Positions 26,438 to 35,407 are shown, counted from the first letter of the stretch. The stretch: DNA of 64,000 nucleotides from Nocardioides marmoribigeumensis (GCF_031458325.1 NZ_JAVDYG010000001.1:3348001-3412000); one strand, 5' to 3'. Notes: generated by a model from the sequence alone, not told the origin. Translations and numbers: made by a program.

Positions 26438-27891
26438 CGACCCGTGTGGTGGTCGTGGGCGCCGGGATGGTCGGGCACCGCCTCGCCGAGGAGCTGTGCC
26501 GGCGCGACCCGGAGGGGCGGCTCGACGTGCGGGTCGTGGGCGCGGAGGCCTACGAGCCCTACAACCGCGTGCTGCTGAGCGAGGTGGTCGCGGGCCGAGC
26601 CGCGTGGCGCTCGCTGACGCTGCCCGAGCTGCCTGCGCGCGTGGAGGTGCGACGCTCGGTCGCCGCCTGCTCGGTCGACCGGGAGGCGCGGACCGTGCTC
26701 CTCGACGACGGCACGGCCTGGGGCTGGGACCACCTGGTGCTCGCCACGGGAGCGGCGGCGTTCGTGCCGCCCGTGGCCGGGCTGGAGGAGCGGCCACGCC
26801 ACGTGCACGTGCTGCGCGACCTCGACGACGTGCGCGCGGTGGTGTCCCGCTCGGCCAACGCCCGGCACGCGGTCGTCCTCGGTGGAGGGGTGCTGGGCCT
26901 GGAGGTCGCGGCGGGCCTGCACCACCGCGGGGTGGGCGTGACCGTCCTCCAGGTCGACCCCTCGCTGATGACCGGCCAGCTCGACCCTGCCCCGGCCGCG
27001 GTCCTCGCGCGCCGGCTCGAGGAGTCGGGGGTGCGGGTGCGGACCGGCACGAGCGTCGCCGAGGTCCTGCAGGCCTACGGCGAGCTGGTGGCGGTGCGGC
27101 TCACCGACGGCACCGTCATGTCGACCGACCTGCTGGTGATGAGCTGCGGGGTCCGTGCCCGCACCGGGCTGGCCGCGGACGCCGGTCTGCCCGTGGACCG
27201 CGGGATCGTGGTGGGTCGCGACCTGGCCAGCCCGGCCGACCCCCGCGTGCACGCGATCGGCGACTGCGCGCAGGAGCCCGGGTCCGTCCCGGGGCTGGTC
27301 GCGACGGGCTGGGACCAGGCGGCCCGGCTGGCCGCACGGCTCGTGGGTGCGCCGCTCGAGGAAGCGCCCGCGGTCGACGACGGGTCCGGTGACATCAGGC
27401 TCAAGGCCGTCGGGGTCGACCTGGTCGCCCTCGGGGTCCGGGCGTCGGCGGCGCTGCCCGAGGACCGGGTGATCACCGTCGACGACCCCTCGGGCGGGCG
27501 GCACCTCAGCCTGGTCGTGCGCGGGGAGCACCTGGTCGGGGCCACGGTCCTCGGCGCCCCCGCGGTCGCCGCGGAGGTCTCGGTCGCGCTCGACCGTCGT
27601 ACGCCCCTGCCCCGCGACCCCCTCGCCCTGCTGACCCCCGAGCGCACGGGGGAGTCCACCTCGCCGATGCGCATGCCGGGCGCGACCACCGTGTGCCGGT
27701 GCAACTCGGTCACCAAGGCGCAGGTCGTCGAAGCGTGGGAGGCGGGCGCCGACTCGGTCGAGAAGGTCGCCGCCCGCACCCGGGCCACGACCGGTTGCGG
27801 TGGATGCCGGGAGGTGGTCTGCGGGCTCGTCGACTGGCTCGCGTCGGTCGACCCGCTGGAGCCGGTGCCCGTCCCCGTTACATCGGCGTAA
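26434..27891 (+). CDS. nitrate reductase electron-transfer flavoprotein with BFD [2Fe-2S] domain
   Basis: A 485-residue protein with two dinucleotide-binding motifs (VVVVGAGMVGHRLAEEL and AVVLGGGVLGLEVAAGL) like the N-terminal half of NirB, then a C-terminal bacterioferredoxin-associated-ferredoxin-like [2Fe-2S] domain with CRC and CGGC cysteines (TVCRCNSVTK and TTGCGGCREV). It probably passes electrons from NAD(P)H to the nitrate reductase, as NasB/NasC-type subunits do. ATG 26434 overlaps the previous stop by four bases. A possible GlnR-like site overlaps its own 3' end. Confidence 0.85.
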   Translation: MTTRVVVVGAGMVGHRLAEELCRRDPEGRLDVRVVGAEAYEPYNRVLLSEVVAGRAAWRSLTLPELPARVEVRRSVAACSVDREARTVLLDDGTAWGWDHLVLATGAAAFVPPVAGLEERPRHVHVLRDLDDVRAVVSRSANARHAVVLGGGVLGLEVAAGLHHRGVGVTVLQVDPSLMTGQLDPAPAAVLARRLEESGVRVRTGTSVAEVLQAYGELVAVRLTDGTVMSTDLLVMSCGVRARTGLAADAGLPVDRGIVVGRDLASPADPRVHAIGDCAQEPGSVPGLVATGWDQAARLAARLVGAPLEEAPAVDDGSGDIRLKAVGVDLVALGVRASAALPEDRVITVDDPSGGRHLSLVVRGEHLVGATVLGAPAVAAEVSVALDRRTPLPRDPLALLTPERTGESTSPMRMPGATTVCRCNSVTKAQVVEAWEAGADSVEKVAARTRATTGCGGCREVVCGLVDWLASVDPLEPVPVPVTSA

Positions 27892-27892
27892 C
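27877..27892. promoter_or_regulatory. possible GlnR-type site upstream of nirB (GTTAC-N6-GTAAC)
   Basis: GTTAC-N6-GTAAC straddles the stop of the flavoprotein gene, 45 bases before nirB, followed by GTCAC (27898) and GAAAC (27910). The pattern resembles the actinobacterial GlnR box (gTnAc-n6-GnAAc), but the spacing of the second pair is off by one. It may give nirB a second, nitrogen-controlled promoter. Confidence 0.3.
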
Positions 27893-27937
27893 GCCACGTC
27901 ACCGTCACAGAAACCAACGACTGGAAAGGTCCCTCAC

Positions 27938-30508
27938 ATGTCTCACGACTCCGCCCTGCCGCCGACGGCCCGACGACGCCTGGTCGTCGTGGGCGGCGGG
28001 ATGGTCGCCCACCGGCTGGTCGAGGCGCTCGTCGCCCGCGACAGGGCCGGCGAGTGGCTGGTCGACCTCGTCTGCGAGGAGGACGTCGCGCCCTACGACC
28101 GGGTCGCGCTCACGTCGTACTTCTCGGGCCGGACCGTGGAGGACCTCCTCCTCGGCGACGCCTCGCTCTGGGACGACCCGGCGGTCACCCTGCACCTGTC
28201 CGCACAGGTCACCTCCGTCGACACCGACGCCCGGCGGGTGGTGCTCGCCGGCGGAGGGACGCTCGCCTACGACGCGCTCGTGCTGGCGACCGGGTCCTCC
28301 GCCTTCGTCCCGCCCGTCCCCGGGAGCGAGCTGCCGGGCGTCTTCGTCTACCGCACCGTGGAGGACGTCGTCGCGCTGCGGACCTGGGTGATGGGCCTCG
28401 CCGGCCGGCCGCTGCGCGGCGCGGTGATCGGCGGCGGCCTGCTCGGGCTCGAGGCGGCCGGCGCCCTCACCGGGATGGGCGTCGACACCACGGTCGTGGA
28501 GCTCTCCGACCGGCTGATGCCGATGCAGGTGGACGCCGGCGGTGGTGAGGCGCTGCGCCGCATCGTGGAGGGCCTCGGTGTCACCGTGCGGACCGGCGTC
28601 GGCACCTCGGCGATCCGGGCCGCCGCTGACGGGTCCGTGGGGTCGATGGCTCTCAGCGACGGCACGACCGCCGAGGTCGACGTCGTCGTGATGGCCGCCG
28701 GCGTGCGGCCGCGCGACGAGCTCGGACGCGGGGCCGGCCTCCCGGTCGGCGAGCGTGGCGGCGTGGTCGTCGACGAGGCCTGCGCGACCCCGGTCCCGGG
28801 TGTCCACGCCGTCGGCGAGGTGGCCTGCGTCGACGGTCGGTGCTGGGGCCTGGTCGGGCCGGGCAACGCGATGGCCGAGGTCGTGGTCGACCGGCTCCTC
28901 GGGGGCAGCGCCGTCTTCCCCGGCGCCGACACCTCCACCAAGCTCAAGCTCCTCGGGGTCGACGTGGCCAGCTTCGGCGACGCGTTCGCCACCACTCCGG
29001 GCGCGCTCGAGGTGGTGTACGCCGACCCGGTCGCCGGTGCGTACAAGAAGCTCGTGCTCTCCGACGACGCCCGCACGCTGCTGGGCGGGGTGCTGGTGGG
29101 CGACGCGTCGGCGTACACCACGCTCCGCCCGCTCGTCGGCACGGCCCTGGAGGGCGACCCCAACGCCTGGCTGCTGGGCAACGGCCCCGAGCGGCAGGGC
29201 GACCTGCCCGACGAGGCGTCCGTGTGCTCGTGCAACAACGTCAGCGCCGGCGCGGTCCGCTCGGCCGTCTCCGAGCAGGGTGCGTGCGACCTGGCCGCGG
29301 TGAAGGCCTGCACCCGGGCGGGCACCAGCTGCGGGTCCTGCCTGCCGCTGGTGAAGAGCCTGATGGGGGCCGAGCTGGCCAAGCAGGGCGTGACCGTGAG
29401 CAACGCGCTGTGCGAGCACTTCGAATTGTCACGAGCACAATTGTTCGACGTGGTGCGCGTGACGGGCCTGCGGACCTTCAGCGAGATCATCGCCGCGCAC
29501 GGGCGCGGTCGGGGCTGCGACATCTGCCGCCCGGTGGTGGCCTCGGTGCTCGCCTCGCTCGGCACGGGGCACGTGCTCGACGCCGACCAGGCCCGGCTGC
29601 AGGACACCAACGACCACGTGATGGCCAACCTGCAGAAGGACGGCACCTACTCGGTCGTCCCGCGCATCCCCGGCGGCGAGATCACCCCGGAGAAGCTCAT
29701 CGTGATCGGCGAGGTGGCGCGCGAGTTCGAGCTCTACACCAAGATCACCGGCGGCCAGCGCATCGACCTCTTCGGCGCCCGGCTGGAGCAGCTGCCCTCG
29801 ATCTGGCGGCGCCTGGTCGACGCGGGGTTCGAGTCCGGGCACGCCTACGGCAAGTCGCTGCGCACGGTGAAGTCGTGCGTCGGCTCGACGTGGTGCCGCT
29901 TCGGCGTGCAGGACTCGGTCGCGCTCGCGATCGACCTCGAGCTGCGCTACCGCGGGCTGCGGGCGCCGCACAAGATCAAGCTCGGCGTCTCCGGGTGCGC
30001 CCGCGAGTGCGCTGAGGCCCGGGGCAAGGACGTGGGCGTCATCGCCACCGACAAGGGGTGGAACGTCTACGTCGGCGGCAACGGCGGCTTCACGCCCCGG
30101 CACGCGAGGCTGCTCGCGGAGGACCTCGACACCGAGACCCTCGTGCGCACGGTCGACCGCTTCCTGATGCTCTACGTCCGCACCGCGGACCGGCTCCAGC
30201 GCACCGCGGCCTGGGTCGAGGAGCACGAGGGCGGCCTGGACGCGATCCGCGCGGTCGTCCTCGAGGACAGCCTGGGCATCGCCGAGGAGCTGGACCGCGC
30301 GATGGCGGAGCACGTGGGCAGCTATCGCGACGAGTGGGCCGCGACGCTGGCCGACCCGGCCAAGCTGGCGCAGTTCTCCTCGTTCCTCAACGCCCCCGAC
30401 GTCGCCGACCCGGACCTGGCCTACGTCGACGAGCGGGGCCAGCGACGACCCGCGCGGCCCGACGAGCGACCGCTGATCGCCGGCGCGACGCTGGAGGTGC
30501 GGTCATGA
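27938..30508 (+). CDS. nirB: assimilatory nitrite reductase large subunit
   Basis: An 856-residue sirohaem enzyme reducing nitrite to ammonium with NAD(P)H. Order of domains: FAD/NAD domain (VVVGGGMVAHRLVEALV; second Rossmann AVIGGGLLGLEAAGAL), BFD [2Fe-2S] domain (VCSCNNVS and GTSCGSCLPL), ferredoxin-like halves, and the sirohaem/[4Fe-4S] site with KSCVGSTWCRFG and GVSGCARECAEA. These four cysteines bind the cluster next to sirohaem. ATG 27938 has GGAAAGG eight bases upstream. nirD follows with a four-base overlap. This is the only gene in the operon with a gap before it (46 bases), which holds a possible GlnR site. Confidence 0.95.
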   Translation: MSHDSALPPTARRRLVVVGGGMVAHRLVEALVARDRAGEWLVDLVCEEDVAPYDRVALTSYFSGRTVEDLLLGDASLWDDPAVTLHLSAQVTSVDTDARRVVLAGGGTLAYDALVLATGSSAFVPPVPGSELPGVFVYRTVEDVVALRTWVMGLAGRPLRGAVIGGGLLGLEAAGALTGMGVDTTVVELSDRLMPMQVDAGGGEALRRIVEGLGVTVRTGVGTSAIRAAADGSVGSMALSDGTTAEVDVVVMAAGVRPRDELGRGAGLPVGERGGVVVDEACATPVPGVHAVGEVACVDGRCWGLVGPGNAMAEVVVDRLLGGSAVFPGADTSTKLKLLGVDVASFGDAFATTPGALEVVYADPVAGAYKKLVLSDDARTLLGGVLVGDASAYTTLRPLVGTALEGDPNAWLLGNGPERQGDLPDEASVCSCNNVSAGAVRSAVSEQGACDLAAVKACTRAGTSCGSCLPLVKSLMGAELAKQGVTVSNALCEHFELSRAQLFDVVRVTGLRTFSEIIAAHGRGRGCDICRPVVASVLASLGTGHVLDADQARLQDTNDHVMANLQKDGTYSVVPRIPGGEITPEKLIVIGEVAREFELYTKITGGQRIDLFGARLEQLPSIWRRLVDAGFESGHAYGKSLRTVKSCVGSTWCRFGVQDSVALAIDLELRYRGLRAPHKIKLGVSGCARECAEARGKDVGVIATDKGWNVYVGGNGGFTPRHARLLAEDLDTETLVRTVDRFLMLYVRTADRLQRTAAWVEEHEGGLDAIRAVVLEDSLGIAEELDRAMAEHVGSYRDEWAATLADPAKLAQFSSFLNAPDVADPDLAYVDERGQRRPARPDERPLIAGATLEVRS

Positions 30509-30882
30509 CGTTCACCGCCGTGTGCACCGTGAGGCAGCTCGTCCCCGAGCGCGGGGTGGCGGTCCTCGTCGGCGGCCGTCAGGTCGCGCTGTTCCTCGTG
30601 AGCGGGGAGAGCGGCTCGTTCGTCCACGCCGTGGGCCACCGCGACCCGTTCAGCGGGGCCAACGTGATGGCCCGCGGGCTGCTCGGCAGCGTCGGCGACC
30701 GCGACACGATCGCCTCGCCGATGTACAAGCAGGTCTTCGACCTCGTCACCGGCGAGTGCCTCACCGACCGGTCCGTCCGGCTGCCCGTGCACCGCACCTG
30801 GGTCGCCGGGGGAGTCGTCCACGTCGAGGACGCCCCTCGGTCCGTCGCCGAGCCGACGCGGGTGGAGGTGGTCGCGGGGTGA
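30505..30882 (+). CDS. nirD: nitrite reductase small subunit
   Basis: A 125-residue Rieske-fold subunit of the NADH nitrite reductase. It has the NirD pattern VGHRDPFSGANVMARGLLG and SPMYKQVFDLVTGEC but lacks the CxH...CxxH ligands, as is normal for NirD, so it carries no cluster. Starts at ATG overlapping the nirB stop (ATGA) and ends overlapping the hemD start. Confidence 0.92.
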   Translation: MTFTAVCTVRQLVPERGVAVLVGGRQVALFLVSGESGSFVHAVGHRDPFSGANVMARGLLGSVGDRDTIASPMYKQVFDLVTGECLTDRSVRLPVHRTWVAGGVVHVEDAPRSVAEPTRVEVVAG

Positions 30883-32003
30883 TCGAGCTCGCTCCGGTCC
30901 TCGCCGGGTGCCGCATCCTCGTGACCGCCCAGCGGCGCAGCGAGGAGCTGGCGTCCGCCCTCGAGCGCCGCGGCGCCGTGGTGGACCGGGTGCCGGCGCT
31001 GAGCGTGATCCGGCACGTCGACGAGCCGGAGCTGCTGCGCCGCACGGTCGAGCTGCTCGCGCAGCCGCCGGACATCCTGGTGGTGACCACCGCGATCGGC
31101 TTCCGCCAGTGGATGGAGACCGTCGAGGCGGCCGGGCTCGTCGAGCAGGTGCTGGCGACGCTCGACTCGGCCTACCTCGTGGCCCGCGGGCCCAAGGCGC
31201 AGGGCGCGCTGCAGAGCTTCGGGCTGGCCGCCGACCGCGTGGCCGAGTCCGAGACCTCCGCGGAGATCCGCGAGTTCCTGGTCGCCGACGGAGTGGCCGG
31301 CCGACGGATCGCGGTCCAGCACCACGGCGCCCTCGACCACGCGCTCGACGACGCCTTCCGCGCGGCCGGCGCGGCCGTCGTACCGCTCGCGGTCTACAAG
31401 TGGGGCCCGCCCCCCGACCCGGAGGCGGTCGCGAGGTCCGCCCGCGGCCTCGGCGAGGGGGAGTACGACGCGGTGACGTTCACCAGCGCCCCCGCGGTCC
31501 TGGCCTGGCTCGACGGCCTCCGCGCCCACGGCGTGGAGGAGCAGGTGCGGGCCCGGGTCGGCACCGGCGAGCTGATGCTCGCAGCCGTCGGGTCGGTCAC
31601 GGCCGAGCCGCTGGGCTTCGCCGGCCTGCTGGCCCGGCAGCCGACCCGCCCGCGCATGGGGGCGCTGGCGCGCCTGGTGATCGAGGAGCTCGGCCACGGC
31701 AGGCACGTGCTGCACACCGAGGGAGGCAGCCTGCGCGTGCGTGCCGAGGTGGCCACGCTCGACCACCGGCCGCTCGCGGTGCCGCCGACGAGCCTGGCCG
31801 TGCTGCGCCGGCTCGCCGCGACGCCCGGTCACGTGGTCTCCCGCGACGCGCTCCTGGACGCGCTGCCCGGCGGCTCGGACGACCCGCACCGCGTCGAGGT
31901 CGCGGTCGCGAGGCTGCGGGAGTCGCTGCGCGCGGCGGGCGTCGACGCCGCCCTGGTGCGAACCGTCGTGAAAAGGGGATACCTCCTGGCAGGGAAGAGG
32001 TGA
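30879..32003 (+). CDS. hemD: uroporphyrinogen-III synthase with C-terminal winged helix
   Basis: A 374-residue bifunctional-looking protein. Residues 1-265 match the HemD fold (ILVTAQRRSEELASALERRG at the start, VTFTSAPAVLAWLDGL, and LMLAAVGSVTAEPL in the second lobe). Residues about 285-374 form an OmpR/PhoB-type winged helix (TSLAVLRRLAATPGHVVSRD, RVEVAVARLRESL, VVKRGYLLAGKR). The same architecture is known in mycobacteria next to nirBD (for example Rv0260c). It may make the sirohaem precursor and/or control the operon. GTG 30879 overlaps the nirD stop. Confidence 0.88.
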   Translation: MIELAPVLAGCRILVTAQRRSEELASALERRGAVVDRVPALSVIRHVDEPELLRRTVELLAQPPDILVVTTAIGFRQWMETVEAAGLVEQVLATLDSAYLVARGPKAQGALQSFGLAADRVAESETSAEIREFLVADGVAGRRIAVQHHGALDHALDDAFRAAGAAVVPLAVYKWGPPPDPEAVARSARGLGEGEYDAVTFTSAPAVLAWLDGLRAHGVEEQVRARVGTGELMLAAVGSVTAEPLGFAGLLARQPTRPRMGALARLVIEELGHGRHVLHTEGGSLRVRAEVATLDHRPLAVPPTSLAVLRRLAATPGHVVSRDALLDALPGGSDDPHRVEVAVARLRESLRAAGVDAALVRTVVKRGYLLAGKR

Positions 32004-32007
32004 GGTC

Positions 32008-32760
32008 ATGGATGGTTCGCTGGTGCTCTGCGCCCACGGGACGCGGTCGGACACCGGCCGCGCGGCCGTGCAGGCGCTGGTGCAGCGCGTCGCTGACGTG
32101 TGGCCCGCCCCGGTCGAGGAGGCCTACGTCGACGTGCACGGCCCGACGCTCGGCAGCGTGCTGCGGCCCGGGGCGACCGTCGTGCCGCTGCTCCTCTCAC
32201 CCGGCTTCCACACCGAGGTCGACATCGCCGGGGCCGCCGCCACGGTCGGTCGCGTCCACGTCACCCCGCCGCTGGGCCCCTCCACCCGGCTCGTGGCGCT
32301 GCTGCACCAGCGGCTCGTCGTGGCCGGAGTGTCGCCGGGGGACGCGGTGGTCCTCGCGGCCGCCGGGTCCAGCCGTCCCGAGGCGGCCGAGGCGGTGGCG
32401 CGCACCGCCGAGGACCTGGCCCTGCTGGTGCGCCGCCCGGTCACGGTCGGCTACGCCGCACCGTCCGCGTCCTCGCCGGTCCCGTCGGTCCCCGAGGCGG
32501 TCGCCGCGGCCCGCGCCGCCGGTGCGCGGCGGGTCCTCGTGGCGTCGTACCTCCTGGCCCCGGGGCACTTCCAGCAGCGTCTGCGCGAGAGCGGCGCCGA
32601 CGTGGTGACCAGCCCGCTGCTGCACCCCTCCCGGGTGCCCGACCTGCTCGTCGAGCTGGTCCTCGGCCGGGCGGGGGACACTTGTGACAACGCCCGTTTC
32701 CTGTTGCAATGGGCGCGTGACCAGCGCCGCCGCCCCCACGCGCCCCTCCTCGCCGGCTGA
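32008..32760 (+). CDS. sirohydrochlorin chelatase / CbiX-type protein
   Basis: A 250-residue CbiX/SirB-family protein, with LVLCAHGTRSDTGRAAVQAL (catalytic His in the first half) and the internal repeat of the fold with VASYLLAPGHFQQRL (second His). It would insert ferrous iron into sirohydrochlorin to make sirohaem for NirB. Position four bases after hemD supports this. The last 44 bases overlap the next gene in another frame. Confidence 0.87.
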   Translation: MDGSLVLCAHGTRSDTGRAAVQALVQRVADVWPAPVEEAYVDVHGPTLGSVLRPGATVVPLLLSPGFHTEVDIAGAAATVGRVHVTPPLGPSTRLVALLHQRLVVAGVSPGDAVVLAAAGSSRPEAAEAVARTAEDLALLVRRPVTVGYAAPSASSPVPSVPEAVAAARAAGARRVLVASYLLAPGHFQQRLRESGADVVTSPLLHPSRVPDLLVELVLGRAGDTCDNARFLLQWARDQRRRPHAPLLAG

Positions 32761-33616
32761 GCCCCCGTCGTACGCCCCCCGGCTCGGTGAGCCCCTCGGC
32801 CCCGACAGCCTGACCTGGCGCACGCTCGGCGACTGGCGTCTGGCGCTGGTCGGGATGCGCGCGGGGGTCCTGCAGACGATGCACCCCGCGATCGAGAAGG
32901 GCGTGCGCGACCACAGCGACTACTTCAAGGGGCCGTTCGACCGCATCTGGCGCTCGGTGCCGCAGATCGTCGGGGTCGTCTACGACGCCGACCGGCTCGG
33001 GGTCGCGGCCAAGGTGCGCGACTACCACAAGCCGATCAAGGGGTCGCTGGACGACGGGGAGCGCTACCACGCCCTCGACCCCGAGACCTACTACTGGGCG
33101 CACGCGACGTTCTTCGAGGCGCAGATCGCCGCGATGCACTTCTTCGGGGAGGAGCTGAGCGACGCCGACAAGGAGCGGCTCTACCAGGAGTCGGTCCAGT
33201 GGTGGTCGCTCTACGGGATGTCGATGCGGCCCGTGCCGCCCGACTACGCCGCGTTCTGCGACTACTGGGACCGCATGTGCGCAGACGTGCTCGAGCACAA
33301 CCGGTTCAGCCGCGGCACCTTCAAGAAGCGTCGCGGGGCCTTCGGACCGTCGCCGTCGCGGTGGGTCCCGGGGCCGGTGTGGCGGGTCGCCTCCGACGCG
33401 GCGTACGACGCCGGGGTGTGGATGATCCGTGGCACCCTCCCGCCCGCCCTGCGCGAGCGGATGGGGCTGGAGTGGTCGGCGGCCGACGAGCGCCGGCTGC
33501 GCCGGATCGGGTTCCTCACCCGCCACACGATCGGCCGCCTGCCGCTGCGCTGGCGGCTCGCGCCGCAGGCCTCCTCGGCGTACACCCGGGAGGGCGTCCG
33601 CCCACCGGGCTGGTGA
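32717..33616 (+). CDS. DUF2236 / MpaB-type oxygenase family protein
   Basis: A 299-residue protein of the DUF2236 (oxygenase MpaB, rubber oxygenase Lcp-like) family, thought to bind haem b. Family segments seen: GVLQTMHPAIEKGVRDHSDY, YYWAHATFFEAQ, and the C-terminal LTRHTIGRLPLRWR. GTG 32717 is used; GTG 32684 would add 11 residues and lengthen the overlap with the chelatase gene. Its stop codon lies in a hairpin shared with the convergent SDR gene. No direct link with nitrate metabolism is apparent. Confidence 0.8.
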   Translation: MTSAAAPTRPSSPAEPPSYAPRLGEPLGPDSLTWRTLGDWRLALVGMRAGVLQTMHPAIEKGVRDHSDYFKGPFDRIWRSVPQIVGVVYDADRLGVAAKVRDYHKPIKGSLDDGERYHALDPETYYWAHATFFEAQIAAMHFFGEELSDADKERLYQESVQWWSLYGMSMRPVPPDYAAFCDYWDRMCADVLEHNRFSRGTFKKRRGAFGPSPSRWVPGPVWRVASDAAYDAGVWMIRGTLPPALRERMGLEWSAADERRLRRIGFLTRHTIGRLPLRWRLAPQASSAYTREGVRPPGW

Positions 33617-33642
33617 CCCCGACGCCCGGAGGGGGTCACCAG
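33610..33642. terminator. bidirectional hairpin containing both stop codons
   Basis: 33610-33620 pairs perfectly with 33632-33642 (11 bp, loop of 11). The arm CTGGTGACCCC contains the last Trp codon and TGA of the DUF2236 gene, and the complementary arm contains the last Trp codon and TGA of the convergent SDR gene. It can act as a terminator in both directions. Confidence 0.65.
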
Positions 33643-34382
33643 ACGACGCCCCGGTCGACGACCAGGTTGGACCCGGTGATCGAGACGGCGTGGTCGGAGG
33701 CGAGGAAGAGCACCGCGTCGCAGACGTCGGAGGGCGGCATGAACCCCGGGAAGGCGCTGGAGTGCCGGGTGAGCAGGTCCCAGTCGATGTCCTCGGGCAG
33801 CTGGGCGGCGGAGGTGTGGGGCATCGGTGTCTCGATCCCGCCGGGGGAGACGCAGTTGACGCGCACGCGCACCTTGGCCAGCTCGATCGCCATCGACCGC
33901 ATCGCCATCAGCAGGCCGGCCTTGCTCGCGCAGTAGACCGAGTTGTAGCCCTGCGCGGTGACCGCCGAGATCGAGGCGATCGTGACCACGTTGCCCCGTG
34001 ACTCGGCGAGCGCGGGGACCAGGGCCTGGGTGAGCAGGACCGGGGCGACGAGGTTGACGTCGAGGTGCAGGTGGAGCGCGTCGGCGGTGATGTCGCCGAC
34101 CTGTGCGAACCGCTGGACCCCGGCGACGTTGCACAGCACGTCGACCCCGCCGAGCCGGTCGACCGCCGAGGCGGCGAAGGCCTCCACCGCCGTGGTGTCG
34201 CGCAGGTCGACCTCGAGCAGGTCGGGGTCAGTCGACGTCGTGACGTCGCAGCCGACCACCCGTGCGCCCTCGGTCCGGAACATCTCGACCAGCGTCGCGC
34301 CCACGCCCCCGGCGGCCCCGGTCACCACGACCCGCTTCCCCGCGAAGCGGGCAGGACCAGAACGAGAACGTGTTTCAGTCAC
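33636..34382 (-). CDS. SDR family NAD(P)-dependent oxidoreductase
   Basis: A 248-residue classical short-chain dehydrogenase. Cofactor motif VTGAAGGVGATL is near the N-terminus, then CNVAG (NNAG variant), catalytic Ser in TIASISAVTAQG, and YxxxK in YNSVYCASKAG. An acidic residue after the second strand (GCDVTT) suggests NAD preference. GTG 34382 is the start of the conserved part; no ribosome site, but TACACT stands six bases upstream, so a leaderless mRNA is likely. Substrate unknown; related proteins act on 2,3-dihydrodiols or 3-hydroxy acids. Confidence 0.85.
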   Translation of the reverse strand: MTETRSRSGPARFAGKRVVVTGAAGGVGATLVEMFRTEGARVVGCDVTTSTDPDLLEVDLRDTTAVEAFAASAVDRLGGVDVLCNVAGVQRFAQVGDITADALHLHLDVNLVAPVLLTQALVPALAESRGNVVTIASISAVTAQGYNSVYCASKAGLLMAMRSMAIELAKVRVRVNCVSPGGIETPMPHTSAAQLPEDIDWDLLTRHSSAFPGFMPPSDVCDAVLFLASDHAVSITGSNLVVDRGVVW

Positions 34383-34388
34383 GGGGGG

Positions 34389-34394
34389 AGTGTA
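34389..34394 (-). promoter_or_regulatory. -10 element of SDR gene, leaderless start
   Basis: On the minus strand TACACT fits TANNNT and is six bases from the GTG start. A weak -35, TGCACC, lies 17 bases further up. The stretch between is all C, so no ribosome site is possible there. Confidence 0.45.
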
Positions 34395-34545
34395 GGGCCA
34401 CGGCGCGCCTCGGTGCACCCGCCCGGCGTACCTGCTACCAATGGCCCAGAACTGTCGTACCCGCGGCAGTGTGGCGGGCGGAGCCCGACAGCCTCGCGTC
34501 GTGCAGAGCCCCGCCCGACGACGGACGACCGGACGGAGCAAGCCC

Positions 34546-34713
34546 GTGAAGTTCCTCGTGATCGGCGTCGTCGCGCTGTTCCTGGGCTACTGGATCGTCC
34601 AGGACCCCGCGTCGCTGGCCGGCCTCACCCAGGACGCCCTGGCGTGGACCTGGGAGATGGCCCAGACGGTCTTCGGCGGCATCATCGACTTCGCCAAGCA
34701 GCTGCTCGCCTAG
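34546..34713 (+). CDS. small single-pass membrane protein
   Basis: A 55-residue protein starting at GTG: a hydrophobic helix at the N-terminus (FLVIGVVALFLGYWIVQD) and an amphipathic tail ending AKQLLA. GGAG lies nine bases before the start. It stands 18 bases before a PH-domain membrane protein, and both are likely one operon. No family recognised; conservation next to the PH protein in relatives would confirm it. Confidence 0.55.
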   Translation: MKFLVIGVVALFLGYWIVQDPASLAGLTQDALAWTWEMAQTVFGGIIDFAKQLLA

Positions 34714-34731
34714 CCCCCGAGGGCTCCGCGC

Positions 34732-35403
34732 ATGGCTCTCCGGCTCGAGCTCCGGCCCCGGCACCGCATCGAGGACCAGCTCCTCGAGCAGCTGGGCGAG
34801 GAGATCGTGCGCGCGATGCCCCACCACCCGATCGCGTTCCTGCGCGGCGGTCTGTGGCTGCTGCTGTCGGCACTCTGGACCGTCGCGGTCATGATCACCA
34901 ACGGCCCGGTCGGGGCACTGCTGCCGGTGTTCCTCTTCCTCCTGCGCGGGGGATGGCTGCTGCTCGCGGTCTACGAGGACTGGTTCGTCATCACCGACAT
35001 GCGGATCTTCCGCATCCGGGGCGTCCTCAACCAGCGGGCGGCGGCGATGTCGCTGAGCCGCATCGTCGACTTCACCATGGAGCAGCCGCTGATGGGCCAG
35101 CTCCTCGGCTACGGCCACTTCGTCTTCGAGAACGCCGCCCAGGACCAGGGCCTGCGCGAGATCCGGATGCTGCGCGACGTGGTGGCCGTCAACAACCTCA
35201 TCCAGCAGCTCGTGTTCGAGGCCGGTGGTGGCCCGGCCAAGCACAAACGCGGCAAGGTGCCCGAGTCGGTCGCGGTCGCCCCCGGCGCCGAGGGCGGGCC
35301 GCTGGTGCCCCAGGAGCCGCTCGGCGACCCCGTCGTCGGGTGGGGGACGTACGACGACCCCGACGCGACCGGCCAGATCCCTCACGTGCGCGACGAGGAC
35401 TGA
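34732..35403 (+). CDS. bacterial PH-domain membrane protein
   Basis: A 223-residue protein with two close hydrophobic helices (GGLWLLLSALWTVAVMI and PVFLFLLRGGWLLLAVYED) followed by a bacterial PH (YdbS-like) domain: WFVITDMRIFRIRGVLNQR, MSLSRIVDFTMEQPLMGQLL, GYGHFVFENA. The C-terminal 50 residues are hydrophilic and poorly ordered. Family members are membrane-attached scaffolds of unknown role. The MarR gene follows after four bases. Confidence 0.75.
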   Translation: MALRLELRPRHRIEDQLLEQLGEEIVRAMPHHPIAFLRGGLWLLLSALWTVAVMITNGPVGALLPVFLFLLRGGWLLLAVYEDWFVITDMRIFRIRGVLNQRAAAMSLSRIVDFTMEQPLMGQLLGYGHFVFENAAQDQGLREIRMLRDVVAVNNLIQQLVFEAGGGPAKHKRGKVPESVAVAPGAEGGPLVPQEPLGDPVVGWGTYDDPDATGQIPHVRDED

Positions 35404-35407
35404 GACC

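Noticed and set aside
34546-34713. Ribosomal peptide precursor
   Set aside because: The short product has a plain transmembrane helix and no leader/core pattern or modification enzyme nearby.
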